Shown here: one piece after another, positions 15,901 to 17,326 of the stretch
Position numbering within the stretch: position 1 is the stretch's first letter
Layout: each line of letters opens with the position of its first letter
NCBI GenBank assembly: GCA_934717675.1
Contig: CAKUYZ010000034.1
Span: forward strand, 1-17,326
DNA: 17,326 bases
DNA from: an uncultured Bacteroidales bacterium
GTDB taxonomy: Bacteria > Bacteroidota > Bacteroidia > Bacteroidales > Marinilabiliaceae
Direction of reading: 5' to 3'
Translations under genes and position numbers: made by a program
The notes under the pieces: generated by a model
Told to the model about the DNA's origin: nothing
The model's input: the letters and a program-made list of their open reading frames with translations, nothing else
Databases searched by the model: none

Positions 15901-17069
15901 GCCGCCATAGAATCTCCTTCCGCCACCTCTAGCGCCATGTAGGGTGAAGACCCGAACTCCTTCATCAGGGCGCTGTTGACGGTGTATGCCACCTTACCCA
16001 GATGAGCGTCGAGATATGCGAGGAAGAAATTGGCCAAGGCGGCATGGCCGTCGGGGATGAAGAATATGTTATCTGGCGAGACTGCCCTATGGAACACGCC
16101 GGCGCTGTGGGCCACCACCAGCGCATGCGCCACGTCGGCCACCACCTTCATCTTCTCAGCCTGAGTGAGGGTGCGCCTCTTCATCGAGGAGCGGAGCGAG
16201 CACTCGTCCATATAGACGCTCTTCGTGTAGAAGAAAGTCCCATCGTCATTAGGGAAGCATCCGGCCGTTATGATGTATTGGCTGAGAGCCAGTTCGTCTT
16301 GCGCCTTCTCAATATTTTGGGCCTTGGCCACAAGCTCTTTTAGTTCCGCGGCACCCAAGTCCTGGCGGTCTAGCGGATATTCGCGCACCTTATACCTTTT
16401 GCCCAAAGTGCCATCTGCCGTACAGAGATACTCGTTAAAGTCCTCACTCTCCAGCAACACTTCGTCAATCTTCATGCCGAGGACTTTCGTCCTCTTATGC
16501 TCCGCGCGCGAACTCTCGCCCGTAAGAAAGTCCACAATGCCGGCTTGAAACTCGGCAATGGAGCCGCGGCTCTGCTCGAATGACTCGCAGTCGGTCAGGC
16601 AGTCTATGAGATTCCGATCTAACAGAAACGTGGCGCGGAAACAGGCGGAGTGCGGGTCGAGACCAAACTTAGACTGCCCGGGATGAGAAAGCGAGACGAG
16701 CGTCTTCACCTTAGCCTTGCCCCACAAATGGTTCTTGGACTGCAAGATGGAACCCAAGACCTTAGATTTGTAATGAGCCGACCTAATCGGATTTTTGCGT
16801 TCTGAATCGTTGACAAACCAATTGTTGTCATCGCCCACCAAGCTGCCGCCCCAGTCCTTGTTCTCAATGTGGCATATGCCATGTGGCATCACCACAATGA
16901 CGTCATATTCATAGTATTGCGGAATTTTGTGCCCTATGACTTGAGCATATTCACCGTTGGGGACAATGTAGTAGTCGTCTGGCAAATTGGCCTCCAAGAA
17001 GTCCACCAGCCTCTTCTCGCCCACATTCCCGAAGCCGCCCCAGTGGAGCGGCTTTGCAACTTTTCCCAT
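12915..17069 (-). CDS. NERD domain - pseudokinase - Ser/Thr kinase - P-loop NTPase fusion (PglW-like front, DptF-like back)
   Basis: A 1384-residue protein, first gene of the operon. Residues about 15-115 are a NERD nuclease-related domain: GEKRLVDFLEANL, then Asp56 and the E-x-K pair Glu69/Lys71 in CHIENKDWGG. Residues about 265-470 are a degraded kinase: the HRD loop reads HRAVSPDN (327-334), so the catalytic Asp is Ala329, and no DFG is seen. Residues about 510-760 are an intact kinase: GKGGFG (517-522), Lys539, HRDIKPEN (629-636, Asp631), DFN (649-651) in place of DFG, and MAPD for APE. Residues about 785-1384 hold a P-loop module with Walker A GNAGDGKT (842-849), IAINEGRL (921-928) and a CDHCPVASKC cysteine cluster (997-1006). 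NERD plus kinase recalls PglW of BREX type 2; the NTPase part recalls DptF. The ATG at 17069 is the first that leaves the NERD domain whole. Confidence 0.88.
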   Translation of the reverse strand: MGKVAKPLHWGGFGNVGEKRLVDFLEANLPDDYYIVPNGEYAQVIGHKIPQYYEYDVIVVMPHGICHIENKDWGGSLVGDDNNWFVNDSERKNPIRSAHYKSKVLGSILQSKNHLWGKAKVKTLVSLSHPGQSKFGLDPHSACFRATFLLDRNLIDCLTDCESFEQSRGSIAEFQAGIVDFLTGESSRAEHKRTKVLGMKIDEVLLESEDFNEYLCTADGTLGKRYKVREYPLDRQDLGAAELKELVAKAQNIEKAQDELALSQYIITAGCFPNDDGTFFYTKSVYMDECSLRSSMKRRTLTQAEKMKVVADVAHALVVAHSAGVFHRAVSPDNIFFIPDGHAALANFFLAYLDAHLGKVAYTVNSALMKEFGSSPYMALEVAEGDSMAASDIYSLGVVAYEMLVGTLPFDSPLVFHARYGGELPASLLPSAKVPDLPKWVDTLIRKSVVEDVDKRWVSAQDMLDFIEDNMRPAQALTMRVADLKSVYVPAANVVNLKDLKPGDQVTNDLCLYEEIGKGGFGRVFKAKHLTNDEFFAIKLFERGTTTDEAKTEYEALKSLNHAHIVHYQYNGISNQGLYFTLMELLEGDNLGIYKTGNLRLREGEVYTMASQLLSALVYMHGQKKPLFHRDIKPENIICDKRRGYVLIDFNIASEADNHAFAGTMPYMAPDLISNSMKIEWDASADTFALGVTIYELLAHAYPWPGGKNLPQMGKQPTDIREFNDRISDSFASFAMRAIMPLREERFATAQGMLEALEAVGPEGVLRKPKRQAASSQPKVSIVDYLNSLYSQSRYGNGGTRAATTSGVKAELDALTYIPTKLDTALRPDILALKYRLVIITGNAGDGKTAFIRQIEKQGDGVRQLGSNNGAEFHIKGVRFESNYDGSQDEEAKANDEVLERFFSPFVGLTDYTKAAEGRVIAINEGRLVDFLSQHQGLEALRDSIEDYFFDEGRTDLPPGLMVINLNKRSVTASAEGGSLLARQLKSITNRKLWGECDHCPVASKCFIKYNVDTFADSAAGDEVIDRLEWLVRTIVYRRELHITMRDLRSLLAFMITRDCSCHDVKKLIKDVEALRRPDAYWQYYYFNITSDPCIDPSFDLPPLQSADRLVRLMRETDIAEVAIPPLDRDLYYKPKVASGYVSFAERGATLLEAFNALDRDLMTGAVEIRPYEAADVHKSLARHHYFEGKDADGMSSFKRRLPYRYVTAFHKALTTNVTDPGILRGLARAISASEGCAADGLTDNYLLLADSHVKDPISKSYRRFPLCEFELVVGASAHLDRYVETENDSLILRHKTDAFIRLVISLDLFEMLKYIQGGFNPSLNDLRGRFIELQIFKNLLENKAYSEILVTSDHRKFNVISMDEGKRLVVRPLRPAMDKVEND

Positions 17070-17187
17070 CCTGTATGTTGGTCGTTTTTTATGACATCGA
17101 GCCCCGCCCGAAACTGAAAATTCTATTTAAATGGCAAAGAAGCCCCACCTTGCCGCGACGCCGCGCGGAATGGACACACAGCCTTAG

Positions 17188-17195
17188 CAAAGATA
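17188..17195 (-). promoter_or_regulatory. Possible -7 element of the kinase-ATPase operon
   Basis: On the minus strand this reads TATCTTTG, an exact fit to the Bacteroidetes -7 consensus TAnnTTTG. It lies about 119 bp before the ATG at 17069, so transcription would give a leader of roughly 110 nt. No TTTG -33 box is found at 19-21 bp spacing, which lowers confidence or suggests an activator-dependent promoter. Confidence 0.42.
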
Positions 17196-17241
17196 ACGAC
17201 AAAGTGTTTCTTTTTGTGAAGATGCCGCTCATTTCTGCGTC

Positions 17242-17299
17242 AGATGGACAAGATGGACAGAAAAAGGGGGGCTAAAGAGGTGGGGGACATAGTCCATCT
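17242..17299. repeat. AGATGGAC repeat cluster, two direct and one inverted copy
   Basis: AGATGGAC occurs at 17242-17249 and 17251-17258 (9-bp period) and inverted as GTCCATCT at 17292-17299. A related ATGGACA lies at 17170-17176. The cluster sits upstream of the -7-like element, where an operator or activator site would be. The 15-bp double copy at 17244-17258 recurs with one mismatch at 4659-4673 beyond the other end of the operon. It could equally be a small dispersed intergenic repeat family. Confidence 0.45.
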
Positions 17300-17326
17300 C
17301 CACATTTTTTGACTTTTGAGTTTCAA

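Larger units (their letters stand above)
17070..17326. other. Leader region upstream of the kinase-ATPase operon
   Basis: This 257-bp stretch to the window edge holds no convincing gene. From the operon outwards it has an AT-rich patch (17122-17132), a short CCGCG/CGCGG hairpin (17153-17168), a -7-like promoter element (17188-17195), and a cluster of TGGAC-containing repeats (17242-17299). The bases near the edge (17301-17326) are T-rich and may belong to the end of a neighbouring unit; nothing there can be assigned. Confidence 0.6.

Noticed and set aside
12915..17069. Calling the locus a standard BREX type 2 (Pgl) system because of the NERD-kinase protein
   Set aside because: No PglX methyltransferase, PglZ, PglY/DUF499 or BrxD-like gene is present, and the following large ATPase looks DptH-like instead.
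17153..17168. CCGCG/CGCGG hairpin as a terminator
   Set aside because: The stem is only 5 bp and no T-run follows on either strand; it may just be leader structure.
17054..17275. Small plus-strand open frame in the operon leader
   Set aside because: It crosses the start of the NERD-kinase gene, the -7-like element and the repeats, and its translation has no recognisable features.
1..17326. tRNA genes, CRISPR arrays, insertion sequences or integrases
   Set aside because: No cloverleaf-like sequence, regularly spaced repeats or transposase/integrase motifs were found on either strand.

Overview
The window looks like a Bacteroidales chromosome (Prevotellaceae, Muribaculaceae or a relative; inferred). 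The pointers are a BspA-like leucine-rich-repeat surface protein with a C-terminal type IX-secretion-like sorting segment, a lipoprotein whose Cys is followed by Ser and four Asp (the Bacteroidetes surface-export pattern), few Shine-Dalgarno-like sites, and Bacteroides-type -7 elements (TAnnTTTG). Every gene lies on the minus strand, so transcription runs from high to low coordinates. There are no long gene-free stretches. I see no tRNA, rRNA, CRISPR array, transposase or integrase.

Low-coordinate end (1-3863): electron-transfer flavoprotein genes etfB (372-1247) and etfA (running off the edge at base 1), with a -7-like promoter element. Upstream is a 744-residue LRR/InlB-like-repeat surface protein (1445-3679) ending in a 17-bp perfect hairpin terminator. 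Then comes a bacterial Ig-like-domain lipoprotein (3864-4586) with its own terminator.

Main region (4691-17069): five tightly packed genes forming one operon of about 12.4 kb. In transcription order: (A) a 1384-residue protein combining a NERD nuclease-like domain, a degraded kinase, an intact Ser/Thr kinase and a P-loop NTPase module; (B) a 516-residue protein of unrecognised family; (C) a 1792-residue DptH-like protein with a C-terminal HerA/FtsK-type ATPase; (D) a 235-residue PPM/PP2C phosphatase; (E) a 182-residue protein with an HTH-like N-terminus, start-stop-coupled to D. The intergenic gaps are 20, 13 and 8 bp, then an ATGA overlap.

The order NTPase - middle protein - giant HerA ATPase recalls the DptF-DptG-DptH restriction module of DNA phosphorothioation systems. 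The NERD-kinase front of A recalls PglW of type 2 BREX. No dnd modification gene, methyltransferase or PglX/PglZ is present, and the operon's first gene starts only 257 bp from the window edge. My working hypothesis is a phage-defence or conflict system in which a DptFGH-like ATPase machine is gated by reversible Ser/Thr phosphorylation: the kinase is fused to the first ATPase and the phosphatase is in the same operon. The function is inferred; the domains and gene order are read from the sequence.
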